Assembly: GCA_964639175.1 (NCBI GenBank)
Contig: CAZXCE010000302.1
Span: forward strand, 1-9,904
Direction: 5' to 3'
Length of the DNA: 9,904 bases
Source: JACQXX01 sp964639175
Lineage (GTDB): Bacteria > Acidobacteriota > Blastocatellia > Chloracidobacteriales > Chloracidobacteriaceae
In this document: positions 1 through 7,546 of the stretch, piece by piece
Layout of the letters: the number at the start of each line of letters is the position of its first letter
How positions within the stretch are numbered: the first letter of the stretch is position 1
Position numbers and translations under genes: made by a program
The notes under the pieces: model-generated
Database searches by the model: none
Told to the model about the DNA's origin: nothing
What the model saw: the letters and a program-made list of their open reading frames with translations, nothing else

Positions 1-758
1 AACGCAGGTTCCCTGAGCTTAAAACTCAAATAAACGAAGATGCGTCGCTTAACCAACTTTTGCACTGTATTTTGACTGACTCTAAATATTTGCCGAGCAT
101 TGATAAAGATCCTCACTATCTATTGGCTCAATTGAAGTGTCCAGTATACATTTCTGCTAAACCAGATGATTTGATGAAACAAGCATTGATTTCTTATTCT
201 CGATCACCTCTTGTATTAAATTTTGAGTGGAAAGATGAGTTGGATCGCACAGAAGATGATCAATTATCCAATCCACCTAAAAACCAGCAAAGTCTTAACC
301 CTTCAATAGAATATCCTCTGGTTTACAACCTATTTGGAAGTTTTGATGATGAAACCCCATTAGTCTTAGCTGAAGATGATTACTTTGATTATTTAATCAA
401 AGCAACTGGTAAGGTCGACCCCATTCCTGCCGCAGTGAGAGGTCGGCTTAACCATACGTTACTTCTTTTTCTTGGATTTCGGTTAGACGAATGGAGTTTT
501 CGAGCTTTACTCCGGAGTCTTCTCAACCGAGCTGGTGAAGGTTCAAGAAAAGAGTTCGCTCATGTCGCAGTACAGATTGATCCTCAATATAGCCATAATA
601 TTGAGCCAGACCAGGCCCGCAACTACTTACGGAAGTATTTTCATGCCTCCCACATCAGTGTTTATGAAGGGAGTGTTAACGAATTTGTCGCAAAGTTACA
701 TGAAGAGGGTATCAACAAATATGGGAGTAAGTTCTTGGTAGGAAAAAAAGTTTCTTAG
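1..758 (+). CDS. SIR2-like domain protein, C-terminal part (5' end outside window)
   Basis: The reading frame is open from base 3 to a TAG at 756-758, so the gene begins upstream of the window and the TTG at 60 is probably not its start. Numbering residues from that TTG, two segments recall the SIR2-like (SIR2_2 type) family common in bacterial defence proteins: YPLVYNLFGSFDD followed by LVLAEDDYFDYLI (about 85-113), and LLLFLGFRLDEWSFRALLRSLL (split here as LLLFLGF and RLDEWSF, about 134-155). SIR2 domains bind NAD+, and in several immune systems they hydrolyse it to stop infected cells from growing. The N-terminal NAD-binding motifs are not visible. Where classical sirtuins have the catalytic His of an HG motif, this protein reads LFG (Phe92), so activity cannot be assumed. 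There is no membrane segment, so it is probably cytoplasmic. The next gene, a STAND NTPase, starts 96 bp downstream on the same strand and may be its partner. GC is low: hand counts of 21/60 at 121-180 and 23/60 at 541-600. Confidence 0.8.
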   Translation, partial: RRFPELKTQINEDASLNQLLHCILTDSKYLPSIDKDPHYLLAQLKCPVYISAKPDDLMKQALISYSRSPLVLNFEWKDELDRTEDDQLSNPPKNQQSLNPSIEYPLVYNLFGSFDDETPLVLAEDDYFDYLIKATGKVDPIPAAVRGRLNHTLLLFLGFRLDEWSFRALLRSLLNRAGEGSRKEFAHVAVQIDPQYSHNIEPDQARNYLRKYFHASHISVYEGSVNEFVAKLHEEGINKYGSKFLVGKKVS

Positions 759-784
759 TTAGCACCAAAAAGCAATTAACTAAA

Positions 785-811
785 TTGAATCAATAGCTTA
801 CGCCATATTAT
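785..811 (+). promoter_or_regulatory. Weak candidate promoter before the STAND gene
   Basis: TTGAAT (785-790) and TATTAT (806-811, 5 of 6 matches to TATAAT) lie in the AT-rich 96-bp gap between the SIR2 gene and the STAND gene. The spacer is only 15 bp, shorter than ideal. The two genes could equally be co-transcribed from upstream of the window. This is a consensus match only. Confidence 0.22.
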
Positions 812-854
812 TAAGCTCTATTTTACAGGTTTGCTTTTTGTTGGAGAGAAAAAG

Positions 855-3098
855 ATGTCGCTTCAATTTACCCACTCAATTCACAATGGGAATCCCTATG
901 TCGGACCACGCCCCTATTACCCAGGCGAAACCCTTTTTGGTCGCGATCAGGAAACTCTTGATTTGTTTGACCTGCTTCTGGCTGAACGCATTGTGCTGAT
1001 GTATTCACCATCAGGTGCTGGAAAGTCTTCATTGATTGAGGCTGGTTTGCGGCCCAAACTTCAGGAAGAAGAATTTGAAGTTTTTCCGACGCTCCGGGTG
1101 AGTTTTGTTCCCGTGACCTCCAACCAGCACCATGAAACCTCCAACCGTTACATTTTGAGCCTGTTGTTATCGCTTGAAGAAAGCCTTCCGAAAGAAGACC
1201 GGTGGGATATCAAACAATTATCCAGCCTGACAGTGGAGGCATATTTAAATCAACGCTGGGCAGGTAATCGGGGAGAGAAGCTCAAAGTTCTCTTTTTCGA
1301 TCAATTTGAAGAAATTCTTACCTTAAATCCGGTTGATCAAGACGTCAAAATTGAATTTTTCAAACAAATTGGACAGGTTCTCCGCAATCCTGAAGTATGG
1401 GTATTGTTTTCAATGCGTGAAGAGTTTGTTCCAGCGCTTGATCCATTTCTGTATTTGATTCCAACCCGACTCAAAACCCGATTTCGACTGGAACTCCTCA
1501 CCAAAGAAGCCGCCGCAGAAGCCATCCAAAAACCGGCCCAATCTCAGAAAGTTCTCTTCACCGACGAAGCGCTAGAATTCTTGACTCAGGATCTGGCAAA
1601 AATCGTGGTTCAGGACCTGGATGGAAACAAAAAAGAGAAAATCGGCAATTATATCGAACCTGTCCAACTTCAGGTGGTTTGTTCCAATATTTGGGAAGAT
1701 TTTATTGAAAAGAAGCAGGTTACCCAAATTACCAAACCTGACATCGAGAACAGCCAGGTGAGCAACGTTGACGCCGCGCTTGGTCAATTTTACGCCCAAA
1801 CCGTTCTCACCATTGCTAATAATAAAGCTACCGAAGGTAAAATCCGTCTCTGGATTGAAAATCATTTAATTACCGACTATGGCACACGAGGACAAGTCCT
1901 TCAGGGACCACAGGAGAGTCAAGGATTGCCAAATCATTTCATTCAAGATCTGGTAGATCGACATTTGATCCGGGCAGAGCGAAGGCTAGGATCAACATGG
2001 TATGAGATCTCACATGACCGACTTGTTCAACCAATCTTGAAGAACAACGAGAATTGGTTCCCTTATAACTCAAATGACTTAAACTTATTACGACAACTCT
2101 TTGCTTGGGAAAAAAAGTTGATAATTTCAGGTAATGTTCGCGCAGAACCTGAATTGGAACACCTAATCAAAAAAACAAAGGAATACATTCAGCATTTCGA
2201 GAAAGAGCGAGTCAGTTTGTTACCACCACCAGAAAACAAACCTGATTCACCAGTTAATAGGGAAGTAACAGTGGTTGAACTTGACTTGGTAGAATACAGT
2301 TCTATTTCAGCGGTTCTTCAGGAAAGTTTAGGACCAGAAGCAGTTCTACCCCTCAACCAACAAATCCAGGAATTTATTAACCAGGCACTTCAATCTGTTG
2401 GTGTTTCTCGATCAGATTCAGTAATGTCAACCACTGGAGACGGAGCCATTCTTCTTTTTGAGGAAGCTCACATTGCTCACCAATTTGCCCGCACCATACA
2501 TAACTTAACCCAACAACATAATAAGGGAAAAAGTCACCGTTCTGGGTTTCGGCTTTTTAGAATTGGTGCGGCAACAGGAACAATTACTCTTCAGCCTCTC
2601 CCAACTGGAGGATTTGATATTGCCGGTATAACAATCGCGATTGCCGTCCGGCTTGAATCTGCTGCCAAACCTGGAGAGTTTGTGGTAGACAAAGCAACAT
2701 TTGATATCCTACCTGATCAACTTAAAACTCAATATGGACCAGAGGAACTTATTCGTGGAAAGCGGGATGAAATATTTAAAGCCTTCCGATGTATTATGAA
2801 CCCTGAGATTGAAGTGTTTCTTCTTCCCTCACAGTCCCCCCCCAACCAAACGGCCAAAAACAAAAAAGCAAAGATTCGAACATGCTATGACTTGTTTGAC
2901 AAGTTAGTTCCAAGTGACCAAATTGACCGTCTGGTAGCCTTACTGGGTATACCACATCAAAATCGTCCAGCAAAGGGACTATCTTTGAGAGAAAAGACAG
3001 GTAAACTTATTGAGTATTTATCTCAACTTCCGAACGGACTCGACGATCTTGAAGACGAACTGAGATGGCTTATTTCGAAACAACGTTCTGAAGAATAA
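855..3098 (+). CDS. nSTAND1 NTPase with class III nucleotide-cyclase-like domain and C-terminal EAD-like domain
   Basis: The chosen start is the ATG at 855, which has a GGAGAG ribosome site (843-848) 6 bp before it and gives 747 aa; an in-frame TTG lies at 831. Residues 10-400 form a STAND NTPase module of the nSTAND1 type: the opening NPYVGPRPYYPGE...LFGRD, Walker A SPSGAGKSS (51-59, Lys57), Walker B VLFFDQFEE (145-153), a sensor-like FSMREEF (185-191), and YEISHDRLVQPI (383-394) closing the winged-helix part. Such ATPases act as switches that oligomerise after sensing a trigger. Residues about 470-648 form a class III adenylate/guanylate-cyclase fold. Both metal Asps are present (Asp477 in ELDLVEYS, Asp529 in TTGDG), as are Asp588 and Arg599, but the transition-state Asn position is Ala595. 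Residues about 672-747 form a compact helical domain resembling effector-associated/death-like adaptors. No membrane segment or signal peptide is seen. GC falls between the NTPase and cyclase parts. The domains suggest NTP-gated signalling or immunity; substrate and trigger are unknown. Confidence 0.88.
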   Translation: MSLQFTHSIHNGNPYVGPRPYYPGETLFGRDQETLDLFDLLLAERIVLMYSPSGAGKSSLIEAGLRPKLQEEEFEVFPTLRVSFVPVTSNQHHETSNRYILSLLLSLEESLPKEDRWDIKQLSSLTVEAYLNQRWAGNRGEKLKVLFFDQFEEILTLNPVDQDVKIEFFKQIGQVLRNPEVWVLFSMREEFVPALDPFLYLIPTRLKTRFRLELLTKEAAAEAIQKPAQSQKVLFTDEALEFLTQDLAKIVVQDLDGNKKEKIGNYIEPVQLQVVCSNIWEDFIEKKQVTQITKPDIENSQVSNVDAALGQFYAQTVLTIANNKATEGKIRLWIENHLITDYGTRGQVLQGPQESQGLPNHFIQDLVDRHLIRAERRLGSTWYEISHDRLVQPILKNNENWFPYNSNDLNLLRQLFAWEKKLIISGNVRAEPELEHLIKKTKEYIQHFEKERVSLLPPPENKPDSPVNREVTVVELDLVEYSSISAVLQESLGPEAVLPLNQQIQEFINQALQSVGVSRSDSVMSTTGDGAILLFEEAHIAHQFARTIHNLTQQHNKGKSHRSGFRLFRIGAATGTITLQPLPTGGFDIAGITIAIAVRLESAAKPGEFVVDKATFDILPDQLKTQYGPEELIRGKRDEIFKAFRCIMNPEIEVFLLPSQSPPNQTAKNKKAKIRTCYDLFDKLVPSDQIDRLVALLGIPHQNRPAKGLSLREKTGKLIEYLSQLPNGLDDLEDELRWLISKQRSEE

Positions 3099-3542
3099 TT
3101 CTTTCTTTTCGGCTTTGCCGTTCAAATAATTAATTAACTCTCGGTCCTGGGCTGGGTTATGGGCCTCCTTGTTGCTCAAGATTTTGGATCATAGTTTGGT
3201 TACTACCAACTTGATCCCTGCTTTTTCAATTCAAGACTGAGGTTTACTGAGGACTGTCGTCTTTATCAATGGAAGATACAAGATCTGGAAGATTCAACCC
3301 TGAAATAATGACTTGGTTGTGAGTTTTTTCCTCTTCCCAATCGAGAGAAAATCAACCTCCTGGAGCTGAATTCTTGCTGTGCATCTCGACGAGAAGGGCA
3401 TCTCTTCAGCTTTGGACAAATACTTTCAATTGGCTTTAACTGACTGACAATATAGGTTTTGCCCTGAATTCAAAACTCATAACCAGTTCAATCTCAGTCG
3501 GCTTCTCACTCACAGCCAACATTCAATCTGGAAGGTGTGTTT
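3099..3542 (+). other. Non-coding stretch between STAND gene and caspase-like gene
   Basis: No convincing coding region was seen on either strand across these 444 bases; all frames are broken into short pieces. A small stem CGGC-TTT-GCCG (3110-3120) just after the STAND stop lacks a T-run, so it is not a convincing terminator. TGGAAGATACAA (3270-3281) is repeated with one mismatch at 3286-3297. The end of the stretch holds the ribosome site GGAAGG (3530-3535) for the next gene. The length of the gap suggests that the downstream peptidase has its own promoter, though no good -35/-10 pair was found. Confidence 0.5.
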
Positions 3543-5378
3543 ATGTCAGACGAACTCTATTTCAACGGAATCAACGCCTCAACTGGCGACTATCTGGTGG
3601 CTCCGATGACGGCTGAACAGCTTGCAACACACATTGTGGCTGAAAAACCTGATGAGACACACGTCACTGAACTCAAAGAAAAACACGATCAAAACCTCCA
3701 TCCCCGGCTGCTGCTGATGGAAGGTTTTGACTCAACGGATCTGGCTCAAGCTGGTTGGGGAGTGATCTTTGCAGCGAAGGCAGACCCCGAAATTCGGAAA
3801 GCTCTGAGCACGCTGATTGATCACCGGAAAAATCAGGCAGGGAGTCGCTTTAAAGAATTTTCAGGTGCGACCGGGTTTCAAGCCGGCGAAACCAAACTGG
3901 ATTTTCTCAAGCGAAATGGTGCCGGCATGGGTCCGGTCAATCCGGCAAAAATCCCCTATTATCTTCTGATTGTAGGTGATCCAGAAACCATCCCGTTTCA
4001 TTTTCAATACCAGTTGGATGTCCAGCATGCCGTTGGGCGGATTCATTTTGAGACGCCTGACCAGTATCGCGCCTATGCCCAAAGTGTGGTCGAGTTTGAA
4101 ACAACCGGCCAAACCCACCGCCCGGAAGCCGCTTTCTTTGGCGTGAAAAATGATGATGACCCGGCAACCAGGCTCAGTTGTGACGATCTGGTTAAACCGC
4201 TCGCCGACGAAATGCAGGCCGTCTTTCCACATTGGAAGTTCAATCGAATCCTGGAAGCTGATACCACTACCAGTCGCCTGGCAAAGCTGCTTGGCGGGAA
4301 TGAAACCCCGTCACTTCTCTTCACCGCCAGCCACGGCGCCGGGTTTTCAAAAGGCGACGCACACCAGTTGAACCATCAGGGAGCACTGATCTGTCAGGAA
4401 TGGCCCGGGCCGCTGATCTGGAAACGGCGACCACTCCTTCCGGAATTTTATTTTTCAGCCGATACCCTTTCGACTCAGGCCAATGTGTGGGGAATGCTCG
4501 CCTTTCATTTTGCCTGTTATGGAGCAGGAACACCTCGCTATGACGATTTCCCACACTTGAACAAGCGCAGCAAAGATCTGGCGGCAACCAGCTTTCTTGC
4601 CGCGCTTCCGAAAAAAATGCTGGCTCACCCCAACGGTGGAGCGCTGGCCGTGATTGGGCATATTGATCTTGCCTGGGGTTATTCCTTTGTCTGGCAAGAC
4701 ACGGCCAAACTAACCGAAGGCTTTAACAGCGTTTGCCAGCGTATTTTGAAAGGCATGCCGGTTGGGTATGCCCTTGAATACTTCAATAACCGGTATGCTG
4801 AGATTTCCACGGAACTTTCCAAAGAACTCTATGAAATCAAACACAATGGAAAAATCACGGAACCGGGGCTGCTTTCCCGGCTGTGGACTGCCAATAATGA
4901 TGCCCGGAGCTTTGTCATTCTCGGTGACCCAGCCGTCAAGCTCCGGATTGGAAATGCTTCAGCGCAACCTGCTGACCGACCGAGTTTGAACGTGCCGTCT
5001 CTCCAAAAACCTGACAATCCAATTGTTTCCAGAGCTGATGCTGGCAAAACGACTGTCGAACAACCTCATATGCCGCCTGCTCCCCCTGAAATATTCGGAG
5101 CAGAAACACGAATCAAGTCATCTGATTCAACCGGGATTTATGTTGAAACGCTGGTTGATTCCAATCCCGCAACCGTAGACCTGACGCTTTCATCAAGCAC
5201 AAATGTCATTGCCCGCTCACACATCAAGCCAGGGGTGAGTATCAAAACCGTCGTTGCAGACATTGACCATCCACGGTTGGAAATCTTATTGAAATTTCAC
5301 TCCGGGCTGGTTCAGCAAATCGCGATCAACCAGCCAGCAGTGAACTCCCAGGTCCCCCAAACAACTCCGGAGAAATAA
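3543..5378 (+). CDS. Caspase-fold cysteine peptidase, C25 (gingipain)-like
   Basis: Start: the ATG at 3543 has GGAAGG 7 bp upstream (3530-3535), giving 611 aa. The in-frame GTG at 3537 sits too close to that site. The protein shows the His-then-Cys order of clan CD (caspase-like) peptidases: LLFTASHGAGF with His264 at a strand end, and AFHFACYGAGTPR with Cys325, about 60 residues later. An earlier strand, YLLIVGDPETIPF (140-152), and a later FVILGDPAVKL (457-467) resemble segments that bracket the C25 peptidase domain. GGALAVIGHIDLAWGYSF (365-382) looks like a conserved core strand after the Cys. Residues about 468-520 are a Pro-rich linker and about 521-597 a beta-rich tail. No signal peptide or transmembrane segment is visible, unlike secreted gingipains, so a cytoplasmic role is likely. 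In bacterial conflict systems such caspase-like enzymes cut cellular or partner proteins when activated. It lies on the same strand as the STAND-cyclase gene but 444 bp away, so a functional link is only inferred. A CHAT-type relative is the main alternative. Confidence 0.72.
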   Translation: MSDELYFNGINASTGDYLVAPMTAEQLATHIVAEKPDETHVTELKEKHDQNLHPRLLLMEGFDSTDLAQAGWGVIFAAKADPEIRKALSTLIDHRKNQAGSRFKEFSGATGFQAGETKLDFLKRNGAGMGPVNPAKIPYYLLIVGDPETIPFHFQYQLDVQHAVGRIHFETPDQYRAYAQSVVEFETTGQTHRPEAAFFGVKNDDDPATRLSCDDLVKPLADEMQAVFPHWKFNRILEADTTTSRLAKLLGGNETPSLLFTASHGAGFSKGDAHQLNHQGALICQEWPGPLIWKRRPLLPEFYFSADTLSTQANVWGMLAFHFACYGAGTPRYDDFPHLNKRSKDLAATSFLAALPKKMLAHPNGGALAVIGHIDLAWGYSFVWQDTAKLTEGFNSVCQRILKGMPVGYALEYFNNRYAEISTELSKELYEIKHNGKITEPGLLSRLWTANNDARSFVILGDPAVKLRIGNASAQPADRPSLNVPSLQKPDNPIVSRADAGKTTVEQPHMPPAPPEIFGAETRIKSSDSTGIYVETLVDSNPATVDLTLSSSTNVIARSHIKPGVSIKTVVADIDHPRLEILLKFHSGLVQQIAINQPAVNSQVPQTTPEK

Positions 5379-5409
5379 ATACCTTACCGAAAATTTCCAG
5401 ACATTTTAA

Positions 5410-5436
5410 ACACGGAAAACACGGAAAACACGGAAG
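5410..5436 (+). repeat. 9-bp tandem repeat, three copies
   Basis: ACACGGAAA occurs at 5410-5418 and 5419-5427, then as ACACGGAAG at 5428-5436, just after the caspase-like gene. No coding role is apparent. A second 9-bp array with a GGA core lies at 9812-9838. Confidence 0.9.
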
Positions 5437-5501
5437 AAAATCAAGCACTTACCAAACTCAATATCTCAGGAAACTTTTGACAAGGTACTTAATACCAGTT
5501 T

Positions 5502-5529
5502 GTAGTCAGTAGCCCGTAGTTAGTGGTTC
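5502..5529 (+). repeat. Degenerate heptad array, four units
   Basis: The stretch divides into GTAGTCA, GTAGCCC, GTAGTTA and GTGGTTC. Units 1 and 3 differ at one position. Shifted by one base, the units read TAGTCAG, TAGCCCG, TAGTTAG and TGGTTCG, the same degenerate family as the arrays at 8463, 8535, 9788 and 9857. It lies in the non-coding gap between the convergent caspase-like gene and CPBP gene. Confidence 0.7.
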
Positions 5530-5594
5530 GTTAACTCCATTTGATTGAATGATTTGATTGTTTTTTAATGCGATAGCTTCGTTGCAAATGGGTG

Positions 5595-6182
5595 CTATTT
5601 AAGGTAGGTGGTCCCATTGAGTCGGGCTTTCCCGCCCAGAAGCGTGATCCACACCACAACTGACATCCAGTGCAAAATCACTGGCGGCCAGATCGAACCC
5701 GTGCGCAAATACACCAGCGTACACACCAGCCCCAAAATCCCGGCACAAAGTAAAAAAGCCGGGCTCAGGAACAATCCCAACACGGCAGGCTTGATCAGCC
5801 ATCCATTGAGCGGATGGGCAAAAATAAACACAATCAGACTGAAAATACTCCATTTCCAGATTGCAGATTGCGTGTGAGTTTCGGAGGGGTGAGGAAGCAA
5901 CACCCCTCGAAAAATGGTTTCTTCGACCAGACAGGGCTTGAGGAAAATGAGAACAGCGAGCCTTCCCAGTTGGGTTGCCGTGATGGCAACGACCTGAACG
6001 GTGAGCAAACCAGTTCCAAATCCAATCAGAATTGTCGCCAGCATTCCAAAGCTGTACACACCGAGACACCAGACCCATTCTTGCCAGGATGGCCAGGTGA
6101 GAAAGGCTTTGCTGACACTTGATGCCCGTTGGCGGATTGAGCCTGCTATTGATGATTGACGAACGTCTGGTTGCTCCTGCAT
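5595..6182 (-). CDS. CPBP-family intramembrane metalloprotease
   Basis: A 195-aa membrane protein, about the usual size for a small CPBP (CAAX protease and bacteriocin-processing, Abi-type) domain. The family motifs appear in order: EExxxR as VEETIFRG (Glu87, Glu88, Arg92), FxxxH as FIFAH (His123), and a late His in ILHWMS (His171). These are the expected membrane-embedded metal-site and catalytic residues. Hydrophobic segments lie at about 37-58, 66-84, 112-123, 134-158 and 165-183. The family includes CAAX-prenyl proteases, bacteriocin immunity proteins and stress or regulator-processing proteases; the substrate here cannot be told. The start is the ATG at 6182 because no later start codon keeps the fold. 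It overlaps the decarboxylase gene upstream by 37 bp and lacks a strong ribosome site, so it is probably translated by coupling and co-transcribed. Soluble N-terminal residues 1-30 are rich in Ser, Gln and Arg. No terminator was seen after the TAG. Confidence 0.85.
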   Translation of the reverse strand: MQEQPDVRQSSIAGSIRQRASSVSKAFLTWPSWQEWVWCLGVYSFGMLATILIGFGTGLLTVQVVAITATQLGRLAVLIFLKPCLVEETIFRGVLLPHPSETHTQSAIWKWSIFSLIVFIFAHPLNGWLIKPAVLGLFLSPAFLLCAGILGLVCTLVYLRTGSIWPPVILHWMSVVVWITLLGGKARLNGTTYLK

Positions 6183-7546
6183 TTTGTTGTTGCCTGGTCA
6201 AGAAGCCGCCAGATATCTTCAATCCAGTCCAGATGTTCCGGTTTCATCAGCACTGATCTGAGCACGGTGACGTGAGGTTGATCAATTTCGATTCCCGCAG
6301 CTTCGAGGTTAAAAAATTCAACTGGAAGATCAGCCAGCGCCAGATGTAATCCCTGGCGGGCGGTTTCGGCAAAAATCTGGCGTGACAGTGCACTGACCTG
6401 ATAGGCGTTTCGGGCTTTTGGAATCCAGACCACAATATCGAGTTCAGGTTCAAAAGCCGTCAAAAAGCGGGAATCAGCTTTGAGTTTTTGAAAGAGGGTC
6501 AGGGCTGCGGTTCGCGATTTGGCCAACTGACCGGCGAATGTCCCACCTCGAACCAGCGGGAAATGCTGATGCGTCGCCCACAGTGCAACGGCGGCGGCTC
6601 CGGGGCGTGAGCACTCCAGGCTGATTTCGCCAAGGTGCAATTCATCTGAACTGAAATAGGTATACGGCGAGTCATGGCGATAGAGCCAGCCAACGGTTCG
6701 ATCCCGGAACAAAACACACCCGCAGCCATAGGGTTGCAGGCCGTGTTTATGCGGATCAATCACGAGGGAATCAACTTTATTTAATTGATCAAAGGCGCGA
6801 CGGGCATCTCCGGCCAGGTTGTCGGCCAGCCCATAATATCCGCCATAGGCGGCATCGGCGTGCAGGCGAAAGTCAAACTCGTTACGCAATTGGAGGATTT
6901 CAGCCAGTGGGTCAACCGAACCAATGGCCGTGGTGCCCATGGTGGCAACCACGGTGCCGACCTTTCCAGTGGCGAGTTTTTCCCGAAGCGCTGAGAGATT
7001 CATGCGGCCATTTGAATCGCAAGGGATTGATTCAAAAGGGATTCCCAGCACGCCGCAAATCCGATGATGGGTGTAGTGAGCCTGGGCCGAAGCGACAATC
7101 ATTTTTCCTGGATTGAGTCGCCCGGCGACCCAGAGGGCTTCGAGGTTGGCCATGGTGCCGCCGCCACACAAATGCCCGAGATGCGTTTCCCAGCCAAACA
7201 TTTCAGCCAGATGGGCAACGGCTTCTTTTTCCATCGCCGAACTGGCTTTCCCCCCATCCAGGGCGTGGTTATTGGGGTTGATCCACATGGCCAGGGCATA
7301 GGCCAGCCGGGCGACCGGATGCGGTGGTTTCAACATTTGACCGGCATAAAACGGATGAAAATATGGGTAATTATCAACCAGGCGGTCGGCAACCTGATTG
7401 AGGACGGTTTGGATGACTTCAGGTTGGATTGTTTCGGCAGTGTTGATCGGTGGAAGGTCATCAAACCCGGCACTGAGACGGTCAAGAGAAGATTGAAGCA
7501 GGCGCACCAATGCCTGATCCGGAAAAGAAAAATGCTGTTTGCTCAT
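6146..7546 (-). CDS. Group II PLP-dependent amino-acid decarboxylase
   Basis: A cytoplasmic, fold-type-I PLP enzyme of 466 aa, the normal size for group II decarboxylases (glutamate, tyrosine/aromatic, aspartate, diaminobutyrate, histidine types), which release CO2 from an amino acid to give an amine. Visible residues: a phosphate-binding loop CGGGTMANLEAL (127-138), the ring-stacking His in SAQAHYTHH (His157), the pyridine-contacting Asp in HADAAYGGY (Asp231), and the Schiff-base lysine in VIDPHKHG (Lys267). The substrate-entry segment YPYFHPFYAGQMLKPPHP (60-77) fits the family. The substrate cannot be assigned; an aromatic amino acid or aspartate is possible. The start is the ATG at 7546, preceded on the minus strand by AAAGGG about 8 bp away. 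The frame stays open to 7768, but the extra 74 residues look non-conserved and Arg/Phe-rich. Its 3' end overlaps the CPBP protease gene, and the TetR gene is divergent, 301 bp away. Confidence 0.88.
   Translation of the reverse strand: MSKQHFSFPDQALVRLLQSSLDRLSAGFDDLPPINTAETIQPEVIQTVLNQVADRLVDNYPYFHPFYAGQMLKPPHPVARLAYALAMWINPNNHALDGGKASSAMEKEAVAHLAEMFGWETHLGHLCGGGTMANLEALWVAGRLNPGKMIVASAQAHYTHHRICGVLGIPFESIPCDSNGRMNLSALREKLATGKVGTVVATMGTTAIGSVDPLAEILQLRNEFDFRLHADAAYGGYYGLADNLAGDARRAFDQLNKVDSLVIDPHKHGLQPYGCGCVLFRDRTVGWLYRHDSPYTYFSSDELHLGEISLECSRPGAAAVALWATHQHFPLVRGGTFAGQLAKSRTAALTLFQKLKADSRFLTAFEPELDIVVWIPKARNAYQVSALSRQIFAETARQGLHLALADLPVEFFNLEAAGIEIDQPHVTVLRSVLMKPEHLDWIEDIWRLLDQATTKCRSNQTFVNHQ

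Noticed and set aside
3110..3120. CGGC-TTT-GCCG stem after the STAND gene as a terminator
   Set aside because: Only four base pairs and no T-run follows.
3261..3365. Minus-strand 35-codon open stretch (FSLDWEEEKTH..., ending DKDDSPQ) as a small gene or gene remnant
   Set aside because: It has no start codon near its upstream end and no recognisable family; the length is within chance for this region.
3421..3460. TTGGCT and TATAGG as a promoter for the caspase-like gene
   Set aside because: The spacing is 15 bp and both boxes match the consensus poorly.
5608..6122. Plus-strand open frames of 89 and 102 codons opposite the CPBP gene
   Set aside because: They are antisense shadows of a gene with clear family motifs.
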